Source of the DNA: Halotalea alkalilenta DSM 17697
Lineage (GTDB): Bacteria > Pseudomonadota > Gammaproteobacteria > Pseudomonadales > Halomonadaceae
Direction: 5' to 3'
Length of the DNA stretch: 64,000 nt
Assembly: GCF_000621205.1 (NCBI RefSeq)
Contig: NZ_JHYY01000030.1
Location: 1-64,000 of the forward strand
Made by a program: the position numbers and the translations under genes. Each line of letters opens with the position of its first letter. Positions within the stretch are counted from its first letter, which is position 1. Under the pieces are notes generated by a model. The model was not told where the DNA came from. It searched no databases and saw nothing but the letters and a program-made list of their open reading frames with translations. This document shows, in pieces, positions 45,250-54,994 of this stretch.

Positions 45250-46062
45250 ATGAAGCTCGTATCGTTCAACATCAACGGTCTGCGTGCCCGCCCTCATCAG
45301 CTCGCCGCACTGGTCGAGAAGCATGCCCCGGACGTGATCGGGCTGCAGGAAACCAAGGTTCACGACGACGAGTTCCCGCTCGAATCCGTGCGTGCGCTGG
45401 GCTACCACGTCCACTACCACGGCCAGAAGGGCCACTATGGCGTGGCGATGCTGACCCGCCAGGCACCGCTCGAGGTTCGCTATGGCCTCGACGGCGACAC
45501 CGAGGACGCCCAGCGGCGGATGATCGCGGTGCGTCTTGAAAGCGAATTCGGCGAACTCACCGTCTACAACGGCTACTTCCCCCAGGGGGAGAACATCGCC
45601 CACCCCACCAAGTATCCGTACAAGCGCCAGTTCTACGCTCAGCTCAGCGAAACGCTGGAACGCCGTCACCAGCCCGGCGACGCCATCGCGGTGATGGGGG
45701 ATTTCAACATCTCGCCCGAGGATCAGGACATCGGTATCGGCGAAGACGCCCGCAAGCGCTGGCTGCGCGAGGGCAAGACCAGCTTCCAGCCAGAGGAGCG
45801 GGGCTGGCTGTCGAAGCTCCATCAGTGGGGCCTCGTTGACAGCTATCGCTGCCTGCACCCTCGGTCCGACGACCGCTTCAGCTGGTTCGACTATCGCTCC
45901 AAGGGCTTCGAACGCGAGCCCAAGCGGGGGCTGCGCATCGACTTGATCATGCTCTCGGCGACGCTCGCGCCCCACGTCGTCGACGTCGGCATCGACTACC
46001 CTCTGCGCGGCATGGAAAGACCCTCCGACCACGCACCGGTCTGGACCGAACTGCGCCGTTGA
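45250..46062 (+). CDS. xthA: Exodeoxyribonuclease III
   Basis: 270 residues, endonuclease/exonuclease/phosphatase fold. [21 protein letters not shown] starts with the Asn metal site; the Glu metal ligand is in [12 protein letters not shown], the catalytic Tyr in [14 protein letters not shown], Asp/Asn in [11 protein letters not shown], and the final Asp-His in [10 protein letters not shown]. It acts as a 3'-5' exonuclease and AP endonuclease in base excision repair. It starts immediately after the small basic protein. Confidence 0.96.
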   Translation: MKLVSFNINGLRARPHQLAALVEKHAPDVIGLQETKVHDDEFPLESVRALGYHVHYHGQKGHYGVAMLTRQAPLEVRYGLDGDTEDAQRRMIAVRLESEFGELTVYNGYFPQGENIAHPTKYPYKRQFYAQLSETLERRHQPGDAIAVMGDFNISPEDQDIGIGEDARKRWLREGKTSFQPEERGWLSKLHQWGLVDSYRCLHPRSDDRFSWFDYRSKGFEREPKRGLRIDLIMLSATLAPHVVDVGIDYPLRGMERPSDHAPVWTELRR

Positions 46063-46064
46063 CC

Positions 46065-46104
46065 CCGGCAGAGGACGATGCCCGCAAGGATCGTCCTCTG
46101 CCGG
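46065..46104 (+). terminator. xthA terminator
   Basis: Perfect 15-bp stem CCGGCAGAGGACGAT / ATCGTCCTCTGCCGG with a ten-base loop, two bases after the xthA stop, followed by AGCTCCTTTCCC. Confidence 0.75.
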
Positions 46105-46270
46105 AGCTCCTTTCCCCCCGCTCCCCAGCCCCCACCCGAATCCCCATACCGGCTCGCCAGCCCCCGCCGCCCTGGTTGCACCATCGGCCCGCTTGGGTTC
46201 ATAGTCGATTCATCGCCGGTATCGACCGGGCGCCGTGACGATAACGACATAAACAGCGGATGAGAGTGGG

Positions 46271-47335
46271 ATGCAGCCAGTCTTCGATGGCCACAACGAT
46301 GTCTTGCTCAGATTGTGGCAGCTAGCCCATCAGGGTGACGACCCGGTCGCCGCCTTCATCGATGGAACTCCCCAAGGCCAGCTCGACCTGCCCCGCGCGC
46401 GGCGCGGTGGGCTGGTCGGTGGCCTTTGCGCGATCTACGTTCCTTCCGACCGTCATGACCTCGCCCCTTCCCGGCCCGACGCCAATGGCCACTACGCAAG
46501 CCCCCTCGCCGCTGCGGTGGAGCGTCACCGCGCGCTCGACGTGGCGACCGCTTTCGTCGCGATCGCCAAGCGCATAGAACGTGCGGGCGGCTGGCGACTG
46601 TGCACCAGCGTCGACCAGGTAGAGTCGTCGATCGAGGCCGGCGTCTTCGCCGCCGTACTGCACATGGAGGGTTGCGAACCGCTGGATGAAGGGCTCGAGG
46701 CGTTGGAGCTGTTTCACGCCGCCGGGCTGCGCTCGCTGGGGCCGGTATGGAGCCGCAACAACGCCTTCGGCCATGGCGTGCCGTTCGCCTTCCCGATGAG
46801 CCCGGATACCGGCCCCGGGCTCACCGACGCCGGCCGTCGGCTGGTGCGCGAGTGCGACCGGCTCGGCGTGATGATCGACCTGGCCCACATCACCGAGCGC
46901 GGCTTCTGGGACGTCGCCGAGCTCAGCCAGGCACCGCTGGTCGCCAGCCATTCCAATCCCCACGCCCTGGTCCCGGTGGCGCGCAACCTGACCGACCGCC
47001 AGCTCGACGCGATCCGCGAGCGCCGGGGGCTGGTCGGGCTCAACTATGCCACCACCATGCTGCGCGCCGATGCCCGGGCCAATCCGGACACTCCGCTGGA
47101 GGTACTGCGCCGCCATCTCGACTACCTGATCGAGCGGGTCGGAATCGACTGCGTGGCATTGGGCTCGGACTTCGATGGCGCCCCCATTCCCGCCGGGATC
47201 AAGGATGCCGCTGGACTGCCCAACCTGGTCGATACGCTCGCCAACGCCGGCTACGACGCCGCCATGCTCGAGGCGATCTGCCGCGGCAACTGGCTGCGCG
47301 TGCTCGATGAATGCTGGCAGGGGCACTGCGACTGA
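46271..47335 (+). CDS. Membrane-dipeptidase family (M19) zinc dipeptidase
   Basis: 354 residues, no signal peptide, so cytoplasmic. The M19 metal ligands are in FDGHNDVLLRLW (His8, Asp10), LHMEGCEPL (bridging Glu), DLAHITERGFWDV and VASHSNPHAL (two His), with GSDFDGAPIP near the end. These enzymes cleave dipeptides, often with D- or non-standard C-terminal residues. It is 68 bases ahead of a dipeptide ABC transporter, suggesting import followed by hydrolysis. Confidence 0.9.
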   Translation: MQPVFDGHNDVLLRLWQLAHQGDDPVAAFIDGTPQGQLDLPRARRGGLVGGLCAIYVPSDRHDLAPSRPDANGHYASPLAAAVERHRALDVATAFVAIAKRIERAGGWRLCTSVDQVESSIEAGVFAAVLHMEGCEPLDEGLEALELFHAAGLRSLGPVWSRNNAFGHGVPFAFPMSPDTGPGLTDAGRRLVRECDRLGVMIDLAHITERGFWDVAELSQAPLVASHSNPHALVPVARNLTDRQLDAIRERRGLVGLNYATTMLRADARANPDTPLEVLRRHLDYLIERVGIDCVALGSDFDGAPIPAGIKDAAGLPNLVDTLANAGYDAAMLEAICRGNWLRVLDECWQGHCD

Positions 47336-47403
47336 AAGACGTTGGCGACAATCGTGACGACGAGTGATTCTACAACCACGACACAATCACAAGGATCATC
47401 GTA

Positions 47404-49017
47404 ATGACCATCGACTGGGGACAACTGCGCCGGCTCCAAGCCTGCCTCGTCATCGCCGCTACGCTCAGCGTGCCCTTCGCCGGGCGCGCCCTGGCCGCGA
47501 CACCGCCCGATACGCTGGTCCAGGCCTGGGCGATCGACGACATCATCGGGCTGGACCCGGCGGAGGCTTTCGAAATCAGCGCCGCCGAAATGCTCGGCAA
47601 CAGCTACGACCGGCTGGTGCGCCTCGATATCGACGATCCCTCGCAGCTGGTCAACGACCTCGCCGAGGAGTGGGAAGTCTCCGCAGATGGCCGCACCTTC
47701 ACCTTCACCCTGCGCGAGGGCATGACCTTCGCCTCGGGCAACCCGATCACCGCCGACGACGTCGCCTGGTCGATCCAGCGCGCGGTGAAGCTCGACAAGA
47801 GCCCAGCCTTCATCCTCACCCAGTTCGGCCTGACCCCGGAGAACGTGGAATCGCGCGCGCGCGCCACCGATGCGCGCACCTTCGTGTTCGAGACCGACCA
47901 AGCCTATGCGCCGAGCTTCGTGCTCAACTGCCTGACCGCCAACGTCGCCGCAGTGGTCGACCGCCAGCTGGTCGAGGCCGAAGCGCGTGACGGCGACTTC
48001 GGCAACGGCTGGCTGCGCACCCACTATGCCGGCTCCGGTCCGATGACCATCCGTGACTGGCGGCCCAACGAGATCCTGGTGCTCGAACGCAACGAGCGCT
48101 ATCACGGCGAACAGGCCAAGCTCACCCGGGTGATCTATCGCAACGTACGAGAGAGCGCGACGCAGCGGCTGATGCTGCAGTCCGGCGACATCGACGTCGC
48201 CCGCAACCTGCAGCCCAACGACCTCGACCAGATCGCCAACCTCGATACCGTGCGAGTGATCAGCGCTCCCAAGGGCACCATCTACTACTTCAGCCTCAAC
48301 CAGAAGAACCCGGAGTTAGCCAAGCCCCAGGTTCGCGAGGCGTTCAAGTACCTGGTCGACTACGACGGCATCCAGGCGTCACTGATCAAAGGCATCGGCG
48401 AGATCCACCAGAACTTCCTGCCCAAGGGCATGCTCGGCGCGAGCGACGAGTCGCCTTACCATCTCGACGTCGACAAAGCCAAGTCGCTGCTCGCCGAAGC
48501 CGGCCTCGGCGACGGCTTCTCGATCACCATGGATGTACGCAACACCCAGCCGGTCACCGGTATCGCCGAGTCGGTGCAGCAGACCATGGCCGAAGCGGGC
48601 GTGCGACTCGAGATCATCCCCGGCGACGGCGCGCAGACGCTGACCAAGTACCGTGCGCGCAGCCACGACATGTACATCGGCCAATGGGGAGTCGACTACT
48701 GGGATCCGAACACCAATGCCGACACCTTCGCCAGCAACCCGGACAACGCCGATGACTCAGGGGTCTCCACCCTGGCCTGGCGCAACGCCTGGGACATCCC
48801 CGAGCTGACCGAGGAGTCCCGCGCCGCGGTGCTGGAGTCCGATACCGCTGCGCGCGTCGCGCTCTATGACGACCTCCAGCGCAAGGTTCGCGAGCAGAGT
48901 CCCTACGTAATCCTGTTCCAGCAGACCGAGGTCGCCGCAGTCGCCGATGGAGTGCAAGGCTATCGCCTTGGGCCATCGTTCGACACCAACTACGTCTACA
49001 ACGTCAGCAAGGAGTAG
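47404..49017 (+). CDS. dppA: Dipeptide/oligopeptide ABC transporter, periplasmic binding protein
   Basis: 537 residues. The signal peptide is LQACLVIAATLSVPFAGRAL A. It belongs to the SBP_bac_5 (DppA/OppA) family: EISAAEMLGNSYDRLVRLD, FTFTLREGMTFASGNPITAD DV, GSGPMTIRDWRPNEILVLER and a long C-terminal lobe. AAGGA precedes the ATG by nine bases. First gene of a five-gene transporter operon. The ligand may be peptides, but the family also binds opines, glutathione and metal chelates; the symbol is a family label. Confidence 0.87.
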   Translation: MTIDWGQLRRLQACLVIAATLSVPFAGRALAATPPDTLVQAWAIDDIIGLDPAEAFEISAAEMLGNSYDRLVRLDIDDPSQLVNDLAEEWEVSADGRTFTFTLREGMTFASGNPITADDVAWSIQRAVKLDKSPAFILTQFGLTPENVESRARATDARTFVFETDQAYAPSFVLNCLTANVAAVVDRQLVEAEARDGDFGNGWLRTHYAGSGPMTIRDWRPNEILVLERNERYHGEQAKLTRVIYRNVRESATQRLMLQSGDIDVARNLQPNDLDQIANLDTVRVISAPKGTIYYFSLNQKNPELAKPQVREAFKYLVDYDGIQASLIKGIGEIHQNFLPKGMLGASDESPYHLDVDKAKSLLAEAGLGDGFSITMDVRNTQPVTGIAESVQQTMAEAGVRLEIIPGDGAQTLTKYRARSHDMYIGQWGVDYWDPNTNADTFASNPDNADDSGVSTLAWRNAWDIPELTEESRAAVLESDTAARVALYDDLQRKVREQSPYVILFQQTEVAAVADGVQGYRLGPSFDTNYVYNVSKE

Positions 49018-49020
49018 TCC

Positions 49021-50091
49021 ATGGCTGGGCCGAACGCAGTGCTCCAGCCAGCGCTGAGCCGACCGCGACGCGCCCGCGGGCGGCTCTTCGCACTGGTGCG
49101 CTTCGTCGTGATGCTCGCCACCACCCTGCTCGGGCTGCTGGCGATGACTTTCTTCATCGGCCGGGTGATCCCGGTCGATCCGGTGCTGGCGGTAGTCGGC
49201 GATCGTGCCTCGGCCCAGGTGGTCGAGCGGACCCGGATCGAAATGGGCCTCGACCGCCCGCTGATCGAGCAGTTCGGCATCTACGTCGCCCGGGTGGCGC
49301 AGGGCGAGTTGGGCCAGTCGGTGCTGACCAGCCGGCCGGTGCTCGACGATATCTTCCGCGTGTTCCCGGCGACGCTCGAGCTCGCCACCTACGGCACGCT
49401 GATCGGCGTGCTGTTCGGCGTACCACTGGGGGTAATGGCGGCGGTACGCAGAGGCGGCCTGATCGACCAGCTGGTGCGCGTCGTCGGCCTGCTCGGCTAC
49501 TCGATCCCGATCTTCTGGCTCGGCCTGCTCGCGCTGCTGCTGTTCTATGCCAAGCTCGGCTGGGTGTCGGGGCCGGGCAGGATCGATGTGGTGTTCGAGT
49601 ACACCTTCACACCCTTGACCGGGATCTACTCGCTCGATGCGCTGCTGCGCGGCGATTGGAGCGCCTTCGCCAACATCGTCTCGCACCTGGCGCTGCCGTC
49701 GGCGCTGCTCGGCTACTTCTCGCTCGCCTACATCAGCCGGATGACGCGCAGCTTCATGCTTCACGAGCTGTCCCAGGAGTACATCGTCGCCGCCCGCGCC
49801 AAGGGCCTCCCGGAGCGAACGATCATCTGGCGCCATGCGCTGCGCAACGCCGCCGTGCCGCTGGTCACGGTGATCGCGCTCTCCTATGCCGGCCTGCTGG
49901 AGGGTTCGGTGCTCACCGAGACGGTATTCTCCTGGCCGGGACTCGGACTCTACATCACCAACGCATTGGCGAACGCCGACATGAACGCGGTGCTCGGCGG
50001 AACGGTAGTGATCGGCGCGATCTTCATCGGCCTCAACCTGCTCTCCGACCTGCTCTACCGCACCCTGGACCCAAGGACTCGACGCCGATGA
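49021..50091 (+). CDS. dppB: Peptide ABC transporter permease (DppB type)
   Basis: 356 residues, about six membrane helices, with the EAA loop QEYIVAARAKGLPERTIIWR HALRNAA. An N-terminal extension of about 25 residues (MAGPNAVLQPALSRPRRARG) precedes the first helix. Start ATG three bases after dppA, with AAGGAG placed inside the dppA end. Its stop overlaps the dppC start (ATGA). Confidence 0.9.
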   Translation: MAGPNAVLQPALSRPRRARGRLFALVRFVVMLATTLLGLLAMTFFIGRVIPVDPVLAVVGDRASAQVVERTRIEMGLDRPLIEQFGIYVARVAQGELGQSVLTSRPVLDDIFRVFPATLELATYGTLIGVLFGVPLGVMAAVRRGGLIDQLVRVVGLLGYSIPIFWLGLLALLLFYAKLGWVSGPGRIDVVFEYTFTPLTGIYSLDALLRGDWSAFANIVSHLALPSALLGYFSLAYISRMTRSFMLHELSQEYIVAARAKGLPERTIIWRHALRNAAVPLVTVIALSYAGLLEGSVLTETVFSWPGLGLYITNALANADMNAVLGGTVVIGAIFIGLNLLSDLLYRTLDPRTRRR

Positions 50092-51002
50092 ACGAACACG
50101 CGACGCCCGCCTTGGCGAATTCAACCGCCCAAGTGCCTCGCTCGAGGGGCCAGGCCAGACTGCGCCGCTATAAAGAGCTGTGGTCGAGTTTTTCCTCCAA
50201 CCGCCTGGCACTGGTGGGGCTTTCGATCATTCTCGCCTTGATCGCGATCGCCCTATTGGCCGATCTGATCGCACCCTACTCGCCCACTACCGGTGGCCTC
50301 GGCCAGCGGCTGCTGCCGCCGAGTACCGCGCACTGGCTGGGTACCGACGACCAAGGCAGGGACATCCTCTCACGGCTGATTCATGGCGCACGCCCGACGC
50401 TGATGGTGGTATCGCTGGTGATGATCCTCGCCGCCCCGGTCGGCCTGCTGGTCGGTACCGTCGCGGGCTACGCGGGCGGCTGGGTGGACGCGGTGCTGAT
50501 GCGGATCACCGACATCTTCCTCGCCTTTCCCAAACTGATCCTCGCGCTGGCCTTCGTCGCCGCGCTGGGCCCTGGCATCCAGAACGCGGTGATCGCCATC
50601 GCGATCACCTCCTGGCCACCCTATGCGCGTATCGCCCGCGCCGAGACGCTGAGCGTGCGCGACTGCGACTACGTCGCCGCGGTCCGGCTGATGGGCGCCT
50701 CGCCGCTGCGCATCGTGCTGCGCCACGTAATGCCGCTGTGCCTTGCCTCGCTGATCGTGAGGGTGACCCTCGACATGGCGGGCATCATCCTCACCGCCGC
50801 GGGGCTCGGTTTCCTCGGCCTCGGCGCGCAGCCGCCGATGGCCGAGTGGGGCGCGATGATCGCCTCCGGGCGCCGCTTCATCCTCGATCAATGGTGGGTG
50901 GCCGCGGCCCCGGGCGTCGCGATCCTGATCGTGAGCCTCGGCTTCAACCTGCTCGGCGACGGCCTGCGCGACGCGCTCGATCCCAGAGGAGAGCGCGAAT
51001 GA
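50088..51002 (+). CDS. dppC: Peptide ABC transporter permease (DppC type)
   Basis: 304 residues from the ATG at 50088, overlapping the dppB stop by four bases; the frame extends upstream only as a shadow of dppB. The N-terminal OppC-type region (KELWSSFSSNRLALVGLSII) is followed by GTDDQGRDILSRLIHGARPT L and the EAA loop DCDYVAAVRLMGASPLRIVL RHVMP. Five or six membrane helices. Pairs with DppB to form the channel. Confidence 0.9.
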   Translation: MNEHATPALANSTAQVPRSRGQARLRRYKELWSSFSSNRLALVGLSIILALIAIALLADLIAPYSPTTGGLGQRLLPPSTAHWLGTDDQGRDILSRLIHGARPTLMVVSLVMILAAPVGLLVGTVAGYAGGWVDAVLMRITDIFLAFPKLILALAFVAALGPGIQNAVIAIAITSWPPYARIARAETLSVRDCDYVAAVRLMGASPLRIVLRHVMPLCLASLIVRVTLDMAGIILTAAGLGFLGLGAQPPMAEWGAMIASGRRFILDQWWVAAAPGVAILIVSLGFNLLGDGLRDALDPRGERE

Positions 51003-51832
51003 CACCGCTGCTCGAGGTGCAAAACCTGTCGGTTCGCTATCCCAGCCGCCGCGGGCTGATCACCGCCGTGCGCGACGTCTCCTTCACTCTAGGCCGCGAG
51101 CGTCTGGGCATCGTCGGCGAATCGGGCTCGGGTAAATCCCAGACCGGCCGGGCGATCATGGGACTGACGCCGCCCCAGGCGAGAATCGAGGCGAAGAGGC
51201 TGCGCTTCGACGGCATCGACTTGCTCCAGGCGGCGGCATCGGATCGGCGAAAATTGCGCGGTGCGCGCATGGCGATGGTGATGCAGGACCCCAAGTATTC
51301 GCTCAACCCGGTCGCGCGGATCGGCCAGCAGATCGTCGAGGCGCTGCACGCCCAGCGCAGGATCTCCCGCGCCGAGGCCAAGCGCAGAGCGCTCGGGATG
51401 CTCGAGGCGGTGAGCATTCGCGACCCCCAACGAGTCTTCGATCTCTATCCCCATGAGGTCTCCGGCGGCATGGGCCAGCGGGCGATGATCGCGATGATGC
51501 TGGTCAACCAGCCGGAACTGCTGATCGCGGACGAACCCACTTCCGCGCTCGATGTTACCGTGCAGCTCGAGGTACTCAGGGTGATCGATGACCTGGTCAC
51601 CCAGCGCGGCATGGGACTGGTGCTGATTTCCCACGACCTGCGCCTGGTCGCCTCCTTTTGCGACCGGGTGCTGGTGATGTACGCAGGCCAGGTGGTGGAG
51701 ACCCTCGACTCGGCCAGGCTGGATAAGGCGCGCCACCCCTATACCCTCGGCCTGCTCGACTGCGTGCCACAGCTGGACCGGCCACGACATCCGCTGCCGA
51801 CCCTGGAGCGACGCGCGGAGTGGCTGCAATGA
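50999..51832 (+). CDS. dppD: Peptide ABC transporter ATP-binding protein (DppD type)
   Basis: 277 residues from the ATG at 50999 (MTPLLEVQNLSVRYPSRRG), overlapping the dppC stop (ATGA). Walker A GESGSGKSQTGRA, ABC signature VSGGMGQRAMIAMML, Walker B LLIADEPTSALD and switch His ISHDL. It lacks most of the C-terminal oligopeptide-transport extension and iron-sulfur Cys seen in some DppD proteins. Supplies energy for import. Confidence 0.9.
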   Translation: MTPLLEVQNLSVRYPSRRGLITAVRDVSFTLGRERLGIVGESGSGKSQTGRAIMGLTPPQARIEAKRLRFDGIDLLQAAASDRRKLRGARMAMVMQDPKYSLNPVARIGQQIVEALHAQRRISRAEAKRRALGMLEAVSIRDPQRVFDLYPHEVSGGMGQRAMIAMMLVNQPELLIADEPTSALDVTVQLEVLRVIDDLVTQRGMGLVLISHDLRLVASFCDRVLVMYAGQVVETLDSARLDKARHPYTLGLLDCVPQLDRPRHPLPTLERRAEWLQ

Positions 51833-52617
51833 GCAAGATGATCGCCATCGACCGGCTCAGCGTTCGCTACGGCGACTTCACCGCGATCGAAGAGGTCTCA
51901 TTGGAGGTAGAAGCAGGCAGCGCCTACGGGCTGGTGGGAGAATCGGGCTCGGGCAAGTCGACGCTCTTGCGCGCCATCGTCGGCCTCGCGCCGATCGCCT
52001 CCGGCCACATCGAGATCCAGGGCGAACGCCTCTCGCCACGCCGAGCGCGTGCCCAGCGCCGGCGGCTGCAGATGGTCTTCCAGGATCCCTACGCGTCGCT
52101 GCATCCTCACCATACCGTCGATCGACTGCTCTCCGAGCCGCTTCAGATCCACCGTGTCGGAGACCAGGACCAACGCATCGCCCGCGTACTCGCAGACGTC
52201 GGGCTGAGTGACGCATTCCGGTATCGCTATCCCCATCAGCTCTCCGGCGGCCAGCGCCAGCGCGTGGCGATCGCCCGAGCGCTGATCCTGGAACCCAGCA
52301 TATTACTGCTCGACGAGCCCACCTCTGCGCTGGACGCCTCGGTGCAGGCCGAAGTGCTCAACCTGCTGGAACGCCTGCGTACGGAGCACGGCCTCACTTA
52401 CCTGATGGTCAGTCACGATCTCGCCGTGGTCGCCCACCTCTGCGAGCGGCTCAGTGTGATGCGGGACGGCCGGGAGGTGGAAAAACTCGACGTCCAGGCG
52501 CTACGCCAGGGCCGTGCCGAAAGCGACTATACCCAGCGGCTGCTGATCGCGAGCCGAGGCTTCGTCCGCGAGGCCCCCGACCACACCCTCGCCCACACCC
52601 CCGCCACCCGACCATGA
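51829..52617 (+). CDS. dppF: Peptide ABC transporter ATP-binding protein (DppF type)
   Basis: 262 residues from the ATG at 51829 (MSKMIAIDRLSVRYGDF), overlapping the dppD stop by four bases. Walker A GESGSGKSTLLRA, signature LSGGQRQRVAIARAL, Walker B LLLDEPTSALD and VSHDLAVV. Second ATPase of the heterodimer. Last gene of the operon and followed by a perfect hairpin. Confidence 0.9.
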   Translation: MSKMIAIDRLSVRYGDFTAIEEVSLEVEAGSAYGLVGESGSGKSTLLRAIVGLAPIASGHIEIQGERLSPRRARAQRRRLQMVFQDPYASLHPHHTVDRLLSEPLQIHRVGDQDQRIARVLADVGLSDAFRYRYPHQLSGGQRQRVAIARALILEPSILLLDEPTSALDASVQAEVLNLLERLRTEHGLTYLMVSHDLAVVAHLCERLSVMRDGREVEKLDVQALRQGRAESDYTQRLLIASRGFVREAPDHTLAHTPATRP

Positions 52618-52619
52618 AC

Positions 52620-52648
52620 GACTACCCCGGCCATGGGCCGGGGTAGTC
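52620..52648. terminator. Bidirectional terminator between dppF and the TonB-like gene
   Basis: Perfect 13-bp stem GACTACCCCGGCC / GGCCGGGGTAGTC around ATG, between two convergent genes. There is no T-run on either side. Confidence 0.7.
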
Positions 52649-52686
52649 GAAGATGCCAAGCGAACGCGCGTGCTCCGGCTCGCGGC

Positions 52687-53796
52687 TCAACGCCCTTGCA
52701 GTCGGAACTCGATGGGCTGCTCGACGATGCCGGGACGCTGCCGCGGCTGGAAACGCCACTTGGCGATCGCCTCCAGCGCTGCCTGCTCGAACAGCGAACT
52801 GCTCGAACTCACCACGCTGATCGAGCCGGGATCGACGCTGCCATCCTGGCGAATGGTGAAGCGCACCACCACGCGCCCTTGCAATCCACGCGAAAGCGCG
52901 AGCCGCGGATAGTTGGGTTCGACCCGATTGGTCGCAGCCGGCGGCGACGCCAGTCGCTCTGGCGTGTTGCCCTGCGCCGCAGCGGCGCGGTTCGCCTCGG
53001 CGCGGGCGGTAGCCTCGGCTTGGGCCCTCGCTGCGGCCTCGGCTTGCGCCCGAGCCGCGGCTTCAGCTTCGGCACGAGCCGCGGCTTCGGCCTGCTGCGC
53101 CTGCCGCTGCGCCTCAGCCGCACGCGCCTGCTCCTGTGCCCTGGCCTGCGCTTGCTGGCGAGCCTGTTCCTGCGCTTGGGCTCTCGCCTGCGCTTCAGCC
53201 TGGGCTTGGGCCTCCGCCTGGGCTTGAGCCTCCGCCTGGGCTTGGGCCTCCGCCTGGGCTTGGGCCTCCGCCTGGGCTTGGGCCTCCGCCTGGGCTTGGG
53301 CCTCCGCCTGGGCTTGGGCTTCCGCCTGGGCCTGGGCTTCCGCCAGGGCCTGGGCCTCTGCTTGCGCCTGGGCCTCGGCAATAGCGGGATCCTCCACCAT
53401 CGTCGCGTGGATCACGCCACCGCTCGGCGGCTCGACGACGATCTGGTTCTCCGTCGCGCCCTGCCAGAGCATCAGTGCGACGACGCTTGCATGCACCAGC
53501 AGCGCTCCGGCGATCGCGGGCGCACCCCAGCCATTGGCACCGCCGCGATGCGCTGCGATATCACCATCGCTCGCCCCAGGCACCCGTTCGAGCGGAATTT
53601 CCTCGCTGCGATCGACCGCCGGACTGATGCCGCTCACCAGTATCCCCGCATCCGGCAGCCGAGTATCGATCACCATGCCGGAAGGAACTTCCGCGCCAAG
53701 AGGAGCGAGCAACAAGCGCGGCTGAGCGCGCTCTGCGTCGTCGAACTGGCCGAAGAAGAGGCCACCGCTCAAGGCTGGTTGCTGGTAACGGGACAT
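52687..53796 (-). CDS. TonB-type energy transducer with TolA-like repeat domain
   Basis: 369 residues. Residues 1-90 are an unusual cytoplasmic extension of unknown function ([20 protein letters not shown]). One membrane helix (about 92-111) keeps the His of the TonB/TolA transmembrane motif ([13 protein letters not shown], His102). Then comes a long Ala/Glu/Gln helical rod, at its core about ten AEAQAQ hexapeptides, as in TolA. The end (about 293-369) is a TonB C-terminal domain: [40 protein letters not shown] and [13 protein letters not shown]. With tolQ and tolR directly upstream it occupies the tolA slot but carries a TonB head. It could serve receptors (TonB role) or envelope constriction (TolA role). 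Confidence 0.78.
   Translation of the reverse strand: MSRYQQPALSGGLFFGQFDDAERAQPRLLLAPLGAEVPSGMVIDTRLPDAGILVSGISPAVDRSEEIPLERVPGASDGDIAAHRGGANGWGAPAIAGALLVHASVVALMLWQGATENQIVVEPPSGGVIHATMVEDPAIAEAQAQAEAQALAEAQAQAEAQAQAEAQAQAEAQAQAEAQAQAEAQAQAEAQAQAEAQAQAEAQARAQAQEQARQQAQARAQEQARAAEAQRQAQQAEAAARAEAEAAARAQAEAAARAQAEATARAEANRAAAAQGNTPERLASPPAATNRVEPNYPRLALSRGLQGRVVVRFTIRQDGSVDPGSISVVSSSSSLFEQAALEAIAKWRFQPRQRPGIVEQPIEFRLQGR
53198..53377 (-). repeat. 18-bp tandem repeat (about ten units) in the tonB/tolA-like gene
   Basis: Unit GCCTGGGCTTGGGCCTCC (plus strand), encoding AEAQAQ on the minus strand. Units 1 and 3-6 are identical, unit 2 differs by one base, and units 7-10 diverge progressively toward 53377. 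Units are in frame, so copy-number change would only lengthen or shorten the periplasmic rod. Confidence 0.9.
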
Positions 53797-53807
53797 TCTC
53801 GGTGCCT

Positions 53808-54239
<432 letters not shown>

Positions 54240-54251
54240 GGCGGCTACTCC

Positions 54252-54956
54252 TCAGGCGGCTTCTTTGCGCACTCGACCGCTGTGCAGATTGCGATAGAGG
54301 ATCGAATAGAACTCCTCGGCGAAATCCTCGTAGCGGCCGAGCAGACGCTCGGAAGTCGAGGTGAAGCGGTTGTATGCGATAACCGCGGGAATCGCCGCGA
54401 ACAGCCCCATCGCGGTCGCTACCAGCGCCTCGGCGATCCAGGGAGCGACGGTCGCGAGAGTCGCCTGCTGGGCGTAGGAAAGCGATTGGAACGACCCCAT
54501 GATCCCCCAGACGGTGCCGAACAGGCCGATGTACGGGCTGGACGAGGAGATCGACGCGAGAATCGGCAGGTGCTGCCCGAGACGCGCCTCTTCACGCGAG
54601 AGCGCCACGCGCATCGAGCGCTCTACCCCGGCGAGCACAGATGCATCGTCACGGGACTTCGGCAGCAGCCGGTTGAACTCACGAAACCCTGCGCGGAACA
54701 GATGCGCTGCACCCTCGGGCTGCTCCGGCACTTCACGGTAGAGCTCGTTGAGATCGACCCCGGACCAGAAGCGCGTTTCGAACGACTCGAACTCGCGATG
54801 GGCGCGACGAATGGCAGCGCCGCGACGGAAGATCAGCACCCAGGAGACGATCGAGAACAGGATCAGGATCGCCATCACCACTTGCACCACCCCGCTGGCC
54901 TGCATGATCAGCGAGACGATCGACATCGAGTGCTCTACCGGTACCGTTTCATTCAT
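54252..54956 (-). CDS. tolQ: TolQ/ExbB-family motor protein
   Basis: 234 residues from the ATG at 54956 (MNETVPVEHSMSIVSLIMQA); the frame is open to 55016, and an ATG at residue 11 is also possible. It is TolQ-like rather than ExbB-like: FESFETRFWSGVDLNELYRE , SPYIGLFGTVWGIMGSFQSL and IAEALVATAMGLFAAIPAVI AYNR. Three membrane helices. No ybgC upstream and no tolB/pal downstream, unlike standard tol operons. The promoter overlaps a Fur-like site. Confidence 0.9.
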   Translation of the reverse strand: MNETVPVEHSMSIVSLIMQASGVVQVVMAILILFSIVSWVLIFRRGAAIRRAHREFESFETRFWSGVDLNELYREVPEQPEGAAHLFRAGFREFNRLLPKSRDDASVLAGVERSMRVALSREEARLGQHLPILASISSSSPYIGLFGTVWGIMGSFQSLSYAQQATLATVAPWIAEALVATAMGLFAAIPAVIAYNRFTSTSERLLGRYEDFAEEFYSILYRNLHSGRVRKEAA

Positions 54957-54994
54957 GGTCAATCTCTGTAATGTACGTTCGACGTAACGGGCGC

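Noticed and set aside
44749-46032. Upstream extension of the rhlB reading frame to 889 codons
   Set aside because: The extra part is antisense to xthA. The MSESEKTS start at 44748 fits RhlB and the plus-strand genes are certain.
53198-53377. Tandem 18-bp repeats considered as a CRISPR or integration array
   Set aside because: No spacers between units, all units are in frame with an AEAQAQ coding repeat, and the array lies inside a TonB/TolA-like gene.
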